64,000 bases of DNA, taken from NCBI GenBank assembly GCA_052387695.1, contig JBQTIX010000024.1, forward strand, positions 1-64,000, in the 5' to 3' direction. This stretch comes from Panacagrimonas sp052387695. Lineage in GTDB: Bacteria; Pseudomonadota; Gammaproteobacteria; Nevskiales; Nevskiaceae. The translations under genes were made by a program, and so were the position numbers. Shown in pieces: positions 43,291-51,447 of the stretch; positions within the stretch are counted from its first letter, which is position 1, and every line of letters begins with the position of its first letter. The notes under the pieces are model-generated. The model saw only the letters and a list, made by a program, of their open reading frames with translations. It had not been told where the DNA came from and did no database searches.

Positions 43291-44229
43291 TCAGCGCAGC
43301 ACGCCCAGCCTGCGCAGTCGGAAATAGATTCCGGGTGCTGCGAGGAGCGGAAAACGTCGCTGCCAGGGTGCCACCTCCAGCCTGACACCGGCGTGTCGTT
43401 CAACTTTCCAGACCACGTAGTCCATCGCGCCGTCGAAGGTCAGAGCAGCCTTGAGCAGGCGCAAAAGGTTCAGCATCTTGCCGAGCCGCCGACGCAGCGC
43501 CCAGCGCCGTGCCGCGACCAATCGTGCACGCGGGCTCAGGTGCGGCGCGAGCCTGCCGTCTTTCTCGGCATCGAACACGATCTCGGCGGCGTCCCACGCC
43601 GCCGGCAACAACTGCGCATAGCGCGGCGCATCGCGAGCGACCAGGTCGGCGCCGCGTTGAGTCTTTTCAACGCGCAACTCGGCGTCGTAGGTCCGCGAAA
43701 ACAGGACCCGCCAGAAGGCCAGTGCATCGCCGCGTTCCGGTCCCAGCATGGCAGCCCAGCGCGCTGCGGTGGTCACGGCTTGCCGGATCATCGCCGCGAC
43801 GGCGCTGCGATCACCCGTGGAGCGCGCCCAGGCGCAGGCGCAGGGCTGCGAGAAGCGCGCCCACAGAGTGGTGTCGAGCGCGTCGGCCGACATGCCCGCG
43901 TGGAACTGGTCGAGGCTCATCACCGCGTACTTGGCGCGCAGCACCTGGCCGGAGACGCTGCCTTCGAAATAGCCGACGTTGGGCGGCAGCAGGCGGTTGG
44001 CCAGAATGGCGAGCCGCGATCCCGGCCAGGCACTCACCCGGTCGAGCAGGATGTAGAAGTCGAGCACACCCTCGATCGAGTCGTCGCGAAGCGTCGATCC
44101 GTAGTACAGAACGGCAGCGGCGTCCCCGGCGGCGCGCCGGGCGAGTATCGAGGCGAGTTCGGTGACCGCGACCGGCGGCCTGCGCGCCAGTTCGGCGTCG
44201 ATCAGGCGATGCAGAGGACCGTCGTTCAC
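43291..44229 (-). CDS. Tam41-like nucleotidyltransferase (CDP-diacylglycerol synthase family candidate)
   Basis: A 312-aa protein starting at GTG 44229. The segment VLYYGSTLRDD followed by GVLDFYILLD matches the nucleotidyltransferase GS...D pattern as arranged in mitochondrial Tam41, which makes CDP-diacylglycerol from CTP and phosphatidate. The later LPPNVGYFEG and LRAKYAVMSLDQF blocks also parallel Tam41. It lies 12 bp after a CDP-alcohol phosphotransferase gene in the same direction, an ideal partner because that enzyme consumes a CDP-activated lipid or alcohol. Match made by eye, so moderate confidence. Confidence 0.62.
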   Translation of the reverse strand: MNDGPLHRLIDAELARRPPVAVTELASILARRAAGDAAAVLYYGSTLRDDSIEGVLDFYILLDRVSAWPGSRLAILANRLLPPNVGYFEGSVSGQVLRAKYAVMSLDQFHAGMSADALDTTLWARFSQPCACAWARSTGDRSAVAAMIRQAVTTAARWAAMLGPERGDALAFWRVLFSRTYDAELRVEKTQRGADLVARDAPRYAQLLPAAWDAAEIVFDAEKDGRLAPHLSPRARLVAARRWALRRRLGKMLNLLRLLKAALTFDGAMDYVVWKVERHAGVRLEVAPWQRRFPLLAAPGIYFRLRRLGVLR

Positions 44230-44241
44230 GCCGTCGCCCGG

Positions 44242-45354
44242 TCAGGAGGCGAGCCAGGAACGCAGCGGTCCGTGCCGACGGGCGATCGTGGCTTGGACGA
44301 TGCGCAGGGCGTGAACCAGTAGGCACAGGACGGTCCATGCGGCGACCGCGAGAATGCCCCAGTCCGGACGACCCACCAGCACCGAGGCGGTGAGCAGCAG
44401 CAGGTTGGGATTGCGCCGCGCCGTGATCAGGCGGAAGCGGCTGTCGAAGCGCTTCCACACATGCATGTCCATGCCGAATCCGGCGATGAAGATGCCTTCC
44501 TCGATTCTTTGCAGCACGTAGCCCGCCACGATCACACCGAGCACGAACCCGGGTTCGACCAGGGGCAGGAAGGCGGCGGGCAGGCCCACGATCCAGGCCC
44601 ACCACCAGAAGGGCGGGTGGATCAGGTCAATCCCGTGGTCGAAGACGTTGCCCCACTTCGAAGATTGCAGCGTGACCCTGGCGAGTTTGCCGTCCACGGT
44701 GTCGAGAAAGGTCATCGGCCACGCGGCCAGCAGGCCCCAGCCGTAGTGCCCGGTCCAGAACATCCACATCGCCACCAGCACCAGCACCAGGCTCGCGCTG
44801 GTGACCTGGTTCGGCGTGATGCCGAGATTCGCGCAGCAGCGCGTCACGGCGCGCGCCGGCGCCGGCCAGAGATAGAGCGTGACCAGGTCGGTGACACCCT
44901 TGTACGAGGCGCCGAAGACGCGCCGCTCGATCGCGGGCAGCGTCTCGACGCTCAGAGGCATCAGGAACGGCGGCTCGCGCTTGCGCAGCACGTCGTTGTA
45001 GCCGTCGGCGATGTGTGCCGGTGTGAGAATGCGCACCGCGGACAGAGTGCGGCGGTCGTTGAGAGCCGCCGCCGCCTCGTCCGACCGTGTGGCCGACACG
45101 TTGATCGCCACGCACTCGCCGCCCTCGGCGACCAAGGCAATGTCATCTGTGGCCGTGACCAGGCCGCGCACGATCGCGTCGTCGTACACCCAGTCGGCGC
45201 GCAGCAACACGGTGCGCTGAGCCGGTGACGCATCGACACCGACGCCGAAGCGGGCGAGTTGACGTGCAATCCTCAACTCGGAAGGCAGGCTCCAGATGTG
45301 TAGCGGCGAGTGACCGACGATGCGGCCGGTGACGTCAGCGGGCGCCGTGCTCAC
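44242..45354 (-). CDS. CDP-alcohol phosphotransferase with extra N-terminal domain
   Basis: Membrane enzyme of 370 aa. The C-terminal 200 residues hold the CDP-alcohol phosphotransferase signature DG(x2)AR(x8)G(x3)D(x3)D, seen as DGKLAR then GNVFDHGID near residue 220. Five or six hydrophobic helices follow. The N-terminal 150 residues (GHSPLHIWSLPSELRIARQL, LLRADWVYDD) resemble part of a nucleotidyltransferase fold but lack its glycine-rich loop. This layout recalls fused inositol-phosphate cytidylyltransferase/phosphotransferases. GTG 45354 is the only sensible start. It pairs with a paralogue at 49112 and shares an operon with the Tam41-like gene. Confidence 0.82.
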   Translation of the reverse strand: MSTAPADVTGRIVGHSPLHIWSLPSELRIARQLARFGVGVDASPAQRTVLLRADWVYDDAIVRGLVTATDDIALVAEGGECVAINVSATRSDEAAAALNDRRTLSAVRILTPAHIADGYNDVLRKREPPFLMPLSVETLPAIERRVFGASYKGVTDLVTLYLWPAPARAVTRCCANLGITPNQVTSASLVLVLVAMWMFWTGHYGWGLLAAWPMTFLDTVDGKLARVTLQSSKWGNVFDHGIDLIHPPFWWWAWIVGLPAAFLPLVEPGFVLGVIVAGYVLQRIEEGIFIAGFGMDMHVWKRFDSRFRLITARRNPNLLLLTASVLVGRPDWGILAVAAWTVLCLLVHALRIVQATIARRHGPLRSWLAS

Positions 45355-45430
45355 AGGGACGAGGGGTCGCGCGGCGACGCGGAGGCGTGTGGCATGATCG
45401 ATGGGTCGAGAACGTAGCCCCACATTATCG
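45355..45430. promoter_or_regulatory. Divergent promoter region of the two lipid operons
   Basis: This 76-bp gap separates the minus-strand phosphotransferase/Tam41-like pair from the seven-gene plus-strand run that starts with the phosphoesterase. Both promoters must lie here or overlap the starts. No clear operator palindrome is visible. Confidence 0.4.
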
Positions 45431-46333
45431 ATGAACCTCACGCTCGCGCACGTCTCGGACCTGCACCTGCCGTTCGAACCCCTGCTGTCGGCGATGCAGC
45501 GGTTCTCGAAACGCCAGCTCAGCGCCTGGTCCTGGATGCGTCGGCGGGCCTTGCACCGCAGCGAGATCCTCGATGCCCTTGCGGCCGATCTGCGCGCGCA
45601 GGATCTGGACCATATCGTCGTCACCGGCGACATCACCAATTTCTCGCTGCCCGGCGAATTCAGGCAGGCGGCGTCCTGGCTCCAAGCCCTCGCGCCGGCG
45701 GACCGCATCAGCCTGGTGCCGGGCAATCACGACGCCCTGGTTGCGGTTGCGGACGCCGAAGGTCTCGGTCGCTGGGCGGCGTGGACGCGCACGGCCGACA
45801 CCGGCTGGCCCTACGTTCATCACCGCGCGGACGTGGCGCTGATCGGCCTGAACTCCGCATTGCCGACCGCACCGCTGCTTGCGCGCGGCCGCCTGGGCGC
45901 TGGCCAGTTGTCGCGCCTCGAACAGATTCTCCGAGCGGAATCGGAAGCCGGGCGAACGCGTGTGCTGTTGCTGCACCACCCGGTAGCCGAAGGGGCGGTG
46001 AACTGGCGCAAGGCCCTGGCGGACCGCGTGGAGTTGCGCGCGGTGCTGCGACGTGCGGGCGCGGAACTGGTGCTGCACGGGCATGCGCGCGATGCCCGGC
46101 TCGACGCGCTCGCCGGACCGCGAGGTCCGATCCCCTGCCTGTGCGTGCCTTCGTCGTCAGCGCTGCCCAATCCCAGGGACGAGGGTGCCCGCTGGCATCG
46201 CCTAACACTGTCGAGGATCGGCGGTGTGCCCCGCGCCGAGGTCGTCGTGCGACGCTGGTCGGTGAAGGAGCAGGCCTTTGTCGAGGACGCTCGGTACGAC
46301 CTGTGCCTGCCAGCGCCCGGACAGGGCGCCTGA
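45431..46333 (+). CDS. Calcineurin-like metallophosphoesterase
   Basis: Two-metal phosphoesterase of 300 aa. All five motifs are present: VSDLHLP, VTGDITN, VPGNHDA, LLHHPVAEG and LHGHARDARL. ATG 45431 begins the family homology. First gene of the plus-strand lipid operon. It could dephosphorylate a phospho-head-group intermediate (as in phosphatidylinositol-phosphate pathways) or split a nucleotide-linked lipid like LpxH. Substrate assignment is inference. Confidence 0.88.
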   Translation: MNLTLAHVSDLHLPFEPLLSAMQRFSKRQLSAWSWMRRRALHRSEILDALAADLRAQDLDHIVVTGDITNFSLPGEFRQAASWLQALAPADRISLVPGNHDALVAVADAEGLGRWAAWTRTADTGWPYVHHRADVALIGLNSALPTAPLLARGRLGAGQLSRLEQILRAESEAGRTRVLLLHHPVAEGAVNWRKALADRVELRAVLRRAGAELVLHGHARDARLDALAGPRGPIPCLCVPSSSALPNPRDEGARWHRLTLSRIGGVPRAEVVVRRWSVKEQAFVEDARYDLCLPAPGQGA

Positions 46334-46407
46334 ACACGCCCTGCGAACCGCTGCGCCGATAGAATGATTGCACCCAATCTTTCTTGACCGAATCTGCTCC
46401 CGAGGCG

Positions 46408-46851
46408 ATGGCCAATCCCACCGAAACCAAGTTCGGCGATCCTGTGAACCGCATCGCCCAGAGCGACTTCTGGACCGTCCTGCTGCGGCCGAAGCAGCCG
46501 ACGCTCGGCTCCCTGGTACTGGTGTGCCGGGAGCCGGTGCACGCCTTTTCGGAGGTCAGCCCGGCGGCGTTCGCGGACTTGCAGAAGATCGTGCAGCGGA
46601 TCGAGCGCGTCTTGCGTGATGTGGTGGCCTACGAGCGCATCAACTACCTGATGCTGATGATGGTGGACCTGGACGTGCACTTTCACGTGATTCCACGCTA
46701 CTCGGGCACGAGACCTTTCCACGGCGAGCAGTTCCCCGACGCCGGCTGGCCGCGGCCGCCGCTGCTCGATGCGGCGGTCACGCCGGAGCCTTCGGCTTGC
46801 GAGGCGCTGATCGAGCGCCTGCACGATGCGTGGAAGCGGGCAGGGGACTGA
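46408..46851 (+). CDS. HIT-family protein
   Basis: Protein of 147 aa with the histidine triad seen as DLDVHFHVIPRY, the HxHxH core. Family members hydrolyse or transfer nucleotide-linked phosphates, for example AMP-lysine, diadenosine polyphosphates or CDP-lipids. ATG 46408 is preferred to TTG 46384. It lies 6 bp before the LptF-like gene. In this locus it may clear nucleotide by-products or act on a CDP-activated intermediate. Confidence 0.85.
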   Translation: MANPTETKFGDPVNRIAQSDFWTVLLRPKQPTLGSLVLVCREPVHAFSEVSPAAFADLQKIVQRIERVLRDVVAYERINYLMLMMVDLDVHFHVIPRYSGTRPFHGEQFPDAGWPRPPLLDAAVTPEPSACEALIERLHDAWKRAGD

Positions 46852-46857
46852 GAGCCT

Positions 46858-48051
46858 GTGCCCGTGTTCAGCCGGATCGGCCCGGACCGGCTCGACCTGC
46901 ACACCCTGCGGCACCTCGCCGGGCCGTTTGCGTTTGCGCTGGCGACCTTGCTGCTCGCACAGTTGCTCGAACGCCTGCTGCGACTGTTCGATCTGGCCGC
47001 GGCCAGCGGCGCAGCGCTGTCGGCGGTGCTGGCGATGGCGGCCAATCTGGTGCCGCATTACCTGGGCCTGGCGATCCCCACCGCGTTCACCGCCGGCATC
47101 TTCATGGCGGTGGCGCGCCTGGGCGACGACAACGAGCTCGACGTGATGCTCGCCACCGGCCGCTCGATCGCCCGAGTGGCGATGCCGTATTTCGCGGTGG
47201 CGCTGGGCTTGAGCGCGTTCAGCCTGTACCTGTTCGGTTACTTGCAACCGCTCAGTCGTTACGGCTACCACGTCGCGGTCCACGAGGCCCTGCAGGCGGG
47301 CTGGAACGCGCGGGTCGAGGACAACCGCTTCGTGCAGGCCGGCCATGGGTTCACCTTGAGCGCCGATTCGGTCGAGGCTGATGGGCGTCAGTTGCATGGG
47401 GTGTTCGTCGAGCGTCGGCGCGGCGGCACCGAAGAGATCACCACCGCGAGCGAAGGCCGTCTGGTTCCGTCTCCCGAGGGACGGCGCCTGCTGCTGCAAC
47501 TCGAAGATGGACTCACGGTCCGCCTCGAAGCGGACGCGAGCGTGTCGCGCGTGCGCTTCGAGCGCGGGCTGATCAACGAGGACTTCACCGCCGCGCCGCC
47601 GCCCTTTCGCCCGCGCGGAAATTCGGTGCGGGAGCTGACCTTGCAGGAGCTGTGGCAGGGCATGCACGACTCGGCAACCGAGCCCCCGGAGAGCAAGCTC
47701 GCCGGCGAGTTTCACGGCCGCATCGCGCGTGCCGTGCTGCTGCCGCTGCTGCCGCTGCTGGCATTGCCGCTGGGCATGGCGTCCAAGCGCGGCCGGCGGG
47801 CGCCGGGCGTGGTGTTCGCGGTGCTTGCCTTGCTGGCGCTGAATCATTCCCTGCAATTCGGCGAAAGCCTGGCCGAAAGCGGTCGCGCGGGCGCGCTGCC
47901 CGCGGTGTGGACGCCGCTGATCCTGTTCGGGCTGCTCAGCCTGTGGCTGTTCCGCAGCAGCCTGGCCTGGCCGGGCGACAACCCGGTGATGCGTGCGATC
48001 AGCGCGATCGAGACCGGGTTTGAAGGCTTTTCCAGGCGCCGGAAACGATGA
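46858..48051 (+). CDS. LptF-like permease (YjgP/YjgQ family)
   Basis: Inner-membrane protein of 397 aa with the LptF/G plan: three N-terminal helices, a periplasmic beta-jellyroll of about 170 residues (FVQAGHGFTLSADSVEADGR onward) and three C-terminal helices (PLLPLLALPLGMASKRGRRA). LptF/G with LptB drive lipid transport from the inner membrane to the periplasmic bridge. The start is GTG 46858. No LptB, LptA or LptC lies in the window. Placement beside ceramide synthase suggests a dedicated copy for another lipid rather than the housekeeping LPS transporter. Confidence 0.85.
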   Translation: MPVFSRIGPDRLDLHTLRHLAGPFAFALATLLLAQLLERLLRLFDLAAASGAALSAVLAMAANLVPHYLGLAIPTAFTAGIFMAVARLGDDNELDVMLATGRSIARVAMPYFAVALGLSAFSLYLFGYLQPLSRYGYHVAVHEALQAGWNARVEDNRFVQAGHGFTLSADSVEADGRQLHGVFVERRRGGTEEITTASEGRLVPSPEGRRLLLQLEDGLTVRLEADASVSRVRFERGLINEDFTAAPPPFRPRGNSVRELTLQELWQGMHDSATEPPESKLAGEFHGRIARAVLLPLLPLLALPLGMASKRGRRAPGVVFAVLALLALNHSLQFGESLAESGRAGALPAVWTPLILFGLLSLWLFRSSLAWPGDNPVMRAISAIETGFEGFSRRRKR

Positions 48052-49115
48052 CCGGCGTGCTGGCGGCCTATCTGCGACGCCGGGTCGGTGTGCAGACCCT
48101 GGCGCTGCTGGTGGTGCTGACCGCCCTCATGCAGGTGCTCGAACTGCTGGACGTGACGACCGACATCCTCGATCGCGACCTCGGCGCCGCCGGCCTGCTC
48201 AAGTACGCCCTGCTGCGGACGCCGAGCGAGATCGTCGTGGCCCTGCCGCTGGCGGTGCTGCTGGGCGCGATGTCCTCACTCTACGCGCTGGCGCGCAGCC
48301 AGGAGATCGTCGCGATCCGCTGCGCCGGCGTGAGCCTGAAGCGGTTGCTGGTGATTCTCCTGCCGGTGCCGCTGATGCTGGCACTCATGCAGTTTGCGTT
48401 GACGCAGACGCTGGTGCCGATGACCGAGACCGCGCTGAAGAGCTGGTGGGACGCGACCGCGCCGCCGGACGAGTCGCCGCCGGATCCGCGCTGGGTGCGC
48501 ACCCGCGACGGCCCGGTGTCGTTCGACCGGTCCAGCGTCGACGGCCGCCGGCTCGAGGGCGTGAGGATTTATCTGCGCGGCGCGGACGGTCAGTTCTCGT
48601 CACGCATCGCGGCAGACCGCGCCGAGTGGAATGAGGGTGAATGGCAACTGCACGGGATCGAGCACCTGCGGGTTTCAGAGGATGTGCCGGATCGCTCGAC
48701 CGAAACATCGCGCGTCTGGTCGGTCAACCTGCGGCCCGACGACGTGGCGCGCCTCGATGTCGTGCAGCCGCACCTGTCGAGTATCATCCTCGTCGATCTC
48801 ATCGCCGGCGAACGCGCCGGATCACAGCCCCTCAGTTATTACCAGACGGTGCTCTTCCGCTCGTTCACGGCGCCGCTCGGGGCCTTCATCATGTTTCTGC
48901 TGGCGCTGCCCGCGGCGAGCGCGATGACGCGACGCGGCGGCAGCGGAGCGCTGCTGGTTGCGCTGGCGCTCGGGCTGGGTTTTCTGCTTTGCGACGGCAT
49001 CATGTCGGCGTTCGGAACCAGCGGTCGCGTCCCGGCCGCTGTCGCTGCGTTGGTGGCGCCTCTGCTGTTCGCCGTGATCGGCCTGTCTCAACTGCATTCT
49101 CGTGACCGCATATGA
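48048..49115 (+). CDS. LptG-like permease (YjgP/YjgQ family)
   Basis: Inner-membrane protein of 355 aa paired with the preceding LptF-like gene through an ATGA overlap. Helices occur near residues 15-35, 60-80 and 100-120 and in the last 100 residues, with a periplasmic jellyroll between (WVRTRDGPVSFDRSSVDGRR). TPSEIVVALPLAVLLGAMSS and ALARSQEIVAIRCAGVS are typical of LptG. Its stop overlaps the start of a CDP-alcohol phosphotransferase gene. Confidence 0.86.
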   Translation: MTGVLAAYLRRRVGVQTLALLVVLTALMQVLELLDVTTDILDRDLGAAGLLKYALLRTPSEIVVALPLAVLLGAMSSLYALARSQEIVAIRCAGVSLKRLLVILLPVPLMLALMQFALTQTLVPMTETALKSWWDATAPPDESPPDPRWVRTRDGPVSFDRSSVDGRRLEGVRIYLRGADGQFSSRIAADRAEWNEGEWQLHGIEHLRVSEDVPDRSTETSRVWSVNLRPDDVARLDVVQPHLSSIILVDLIAGERAGSQPLSYYQTVLFRSFTAPLGAFIMFLLALPAASAMTRRGGSGALLVALALGLGFLLCDGIMSAFGTSGRVPAAVAALVAPLLFAVIGLSQLHSRDRI

Positions 49116-50326
49116 ATCTGTGGATTGATACGGGGGGCGTCGCACGTGCCCAGACGCTGTTCGGCGTGCCCCCAATCGAGCGACTGCGGCGCAGCGTCGG
49201 CCGCCTGGCGGCGGGCGATACGGTGGTCCTGTCCGGGCCGGCGAGTGCGGAGTGGCCCGGCGCCCGAATCGACGCCGAAGCACTGCCGCTGGGTGCGCGC
49301 CTGTGTCGCGCGCTGGCCTCGTCTGCCGGCGCGCTGATCGTGCTGGACGGCGCCAACGTGATCGATCCGCGCCTGATCCGCTTTCTGGGGGGGCTGTCGC
49401 GCTCCTGCGTGGCGACCCGCGAGGACGGTTCGCGTCGCGCCGTTGCGCTGCGCCTGGACGCTTCGCTGGCCGACGCGATTCCCGGCGATGCCGCGGACCT
49501 GCGCGCGGTGGCCGACGCCTTGCTCGCGGCAGGTCGCATCGAGCCGCTGGACGAGCGCGCCTTTCCCACCTACATCGACAAGCTGCGCCGTTCGCTGCCG
49601 TTCTGGATGTATGCGGTGGAGGACGCCGAGACCCGGCGCGTGCTGGAACGACGCATGTTCTGGGACAACTACAAGGGCTCGACCGACCTGCTGACGCGGT
49701 ACGTCTATCCGCCGCTGGTCTGGCAGGGCGTGCGTTTCTGCGCGCGCTTCGGCATTCATCCGAACGTGGTGACGGTGCTGTCGATCATTCTCGCTTTCGC
49801 GGCCGTGCCGCTGTGGTGGGAAGGCCAGTGGTTTGCCGGCTTCGTCTGCGCCTACGCAATGAGCGTGCTCGACAGCGTGGACGGCAAGGTGGCGCGACTG
49901 ACCCTGACCGACTCCTGGATCGGCAATGTGCTGGATCACGGGCTGGACCAGGTACACCCGCCGTTCTGGTACTACGCGTGGGCGATCGGGCTCGGCGCCA
50001 CCAGCACCGCGGACCCGCTGTACGTCGTCGCGTTGTGGCTGATCGGGCTCTATGTCGGCGACCGCCTGGTCCTGCGCGTGGCCAAGAAGCGGCTCGGCAT
50101 GGCGTTGCATGCCTCCACCCGGATGGACGAGATCGTGCGCAGCGTGATCGCACGTCGCAACATCACCATGACGATCATGGCCGTGGCCCTGCTGTTCGGG
50201 TTCGGTGGCGAGGGACTCGTCATCGTCACGGTCTGGCAGGGCCTGACCATGGCCTGGCATGCCGCGCGGACGGCCTGGCTCGGGTTTCTTTCGCCGCGAC
50301 GGCCGAGCCCGGAGGCCGCCAAGTGA
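49112..50326 (+). CDS. CDP-alcohol phosphotransferase with extra N-terminal domain (paralogue)
   Basis: Protein of 404 aa with the same architecture as that at 44242. The N-terminal 190 residues look like a worn nucleotidyltransferase domain (IVLDGANVIDPRLIRFL; no G-x-G-x-x-R loop). The catalytic signature is DGKVAR followed by GNVLDHGLDQ near residue 255. RMFWDNYKGSTDLLTRYVYPP is shared in form with the paralogue (FGASYKGVTDLVTLYLWP). It is joined by 4-nt overlaps to LptG-like upstream and to the ceramide-synthase gene downstream. It probably adds or exchanges a phospho-alcohol head group. Confidence 0.84.
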   Translation: MNLWIDTGGVARAQTLFGVPPIERLRRSVGRLAAGDTVVLSGPASAEWPGARIDAEALPLGARLCRALASSAGALIVLDGANVIDPRLIRFLGGLSRSCVATREDGSRRAVALRLDASLADAIPGDAADLRAVADALLAAGRIEPLDERAFPTYIDKLRRSLPFWMYAVEDAETRRVLERRMFWDNYKGSTDLLTRYVYPPLVWQGVRFCARFGIHPNVVTVLSIILAFAAVPLWWEGQWFAGFVCAYAMSVLDSVDGKVARLTLTDSWIGNVLDHGLDQVHPPFWYYAWAIGLGATSTADPLYVVALWLIGLYVGDRLVLRVAKKRLGMALHASTRMDEIVRSVIARRNITMTIMAVALLFGFGGEGLVIVTVWQGLTMAWHAARTAWLGFLSPRRPSPEAAK

Positions 50327-51447
50327 GTCACGTCGAGATCGTCCCGGTGAACACCGCGGCGGAACTCAAGCGCTTCATCCGTCTGCCGGCGCAGCTGTAT
50401 GCGGGCGATCCCGCCTTCGTCGCGCCGCTGCTGCTGGAGCGTGCCGAAGCCCTGTCCCCCCAAAAGAACCCGTACTTCCAGCACGCCGAGGCACAGTTCT
50501 TTCTGGCGCGCCGTGATGGGCGCGACGTGGGTCGCATCAGCGCGCAGATCGACCGGTTGGTGAGCGACCCGCAGGTGGGGCACTTCGGGATGATCGCGGC
50601 CGAGGATGACGCGGCAATCTTCGCGGCGCTGTTCGATGCGGCGGAAGCCTGGCTGCGCGCGCGCGGCAAGACCCGGGTGCTCGGGCCGTTCAATCTCTCC
50701 ATCAACGAGGAGACCGGCCTGCTGATCGACGGCTTCGACACGCCGCCCGTGATGCTCATGCCACACGATCCGCGCTACGCGAGCGCGCAGGTCGAGGCCC
50801 GCGGCTACGCCAAGGCCAAGGACGTGATCGCCTACTGGTACGACATGGAGCACGAGCTGCCGCGCGCCGCCCGTCACCTGATCGAGAAACGCAAGCCGGC
50901 GGCGATGACCGTGCGTCACCTGGACATGAAGCGCTATGACGAGGAGTTCAACACCGTCACGGCGATCTTCAACGACGCCTGGAGCCAGAACTGGGGTTTC
51001 ATCGCCTTCACGCCGGCCGAAATCCTGCACATGGCCAAGAGCCTCAAGCCGCTGATCGATCCGACCTGGGTCGCGATCGTGGAGATGCACGGCGAGGCGA
51101 TCGGCTTCGGCGTGATGCTGCCCAATCTCAACGAGGCGATCGCCGATTTCAAGGGTCGCCTGCTGCCGTTCAACTGGATCAGGCTGCTGTGGCGGCTCAA
51201 GCGGGGGGTGCGCAGCGGGCGCACGCCGCTGATGGGCGTGCGGCGCAGTTTCAGCGGCGGGCTGCTCGGCGGGCTGGTGCCCTTTCTGATCATCGACAGC
51301 ATGCGCAGAGGCGGACGCGCCAAAGGTCTGCGCTACGTCGAGCTGTCCTGGATTCTGGAGGACAACCGGCCGATGCGGCACATCATCGAGTCGCTCGGTG
51401 CGCTGCCGTACAAGACCTATCGCGTATACGAGAAGACGCTCGCGTGA
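50323..51447 (+). CDS. GNAT-fold N-acyltransferase, bacterial ceramide synthase (bCerS) candidate
   Basis: Protein of 374 aa with two GNAT-like halves. Characteristic blocks are PLLLERAEALSPQKNPYFQH near the start, VLGPFNLSINEETGLLIDGF near residue 122, NDAWSQNWGFIAFTPAEI and the C-terminal YVELSWILEDNRPMRHIIES. This pattern is that of the family shown to N-acylate the sphingoid base in bacteria such as Caulobacter, as I recall it. GTG 50323 overlaps the previous stop (GTGA) and its own stop overlaps the next GTG. The nearby serine palmitoyltransferase-like gene supports the call. Confidence 0.8.
   Translation: MSHVEIVPVNTAAELKRFIRLPAQLYAGDPAFVAPLLLERAEALSPQKNPYFQHAEAQFFLARRDGRDVGRISAQIDRLVSDPQVGHFGMIAAEDDAAIFAALFDAAEAWLRARGKTRVLGPFNLSINEETGLLIDGFDTPPVMLMPHDPRYASAQVEARGYAKAKDVIAYWYDMEHELPRAARHLIEKRKPAAMTVRHLDMKRYDEEFNTVTAIFNDAWSQNWGFIAFTPAEILHMAKSLKPLIDPTWVAIVEMHGEAIGFGVMLPNLNEAIADFKGRLLPFNWIRLLWRLKRGVRSGRTPLMGVRRSFSGGLLGGLVPFLIIDSMRRGGRAKGLRYVELSWILEDNRPMRHIIESLGALPYKTYRVYEKTLA

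Noticed and set aside
45820..47856. 678-aa minus-strand ORF spanning the phosphoesterase, HIT and LptF-like genes
   Set aside because: Crosses three clearly coding genes on the other strand and has shadow composition (His/Arg/Gln-rich).
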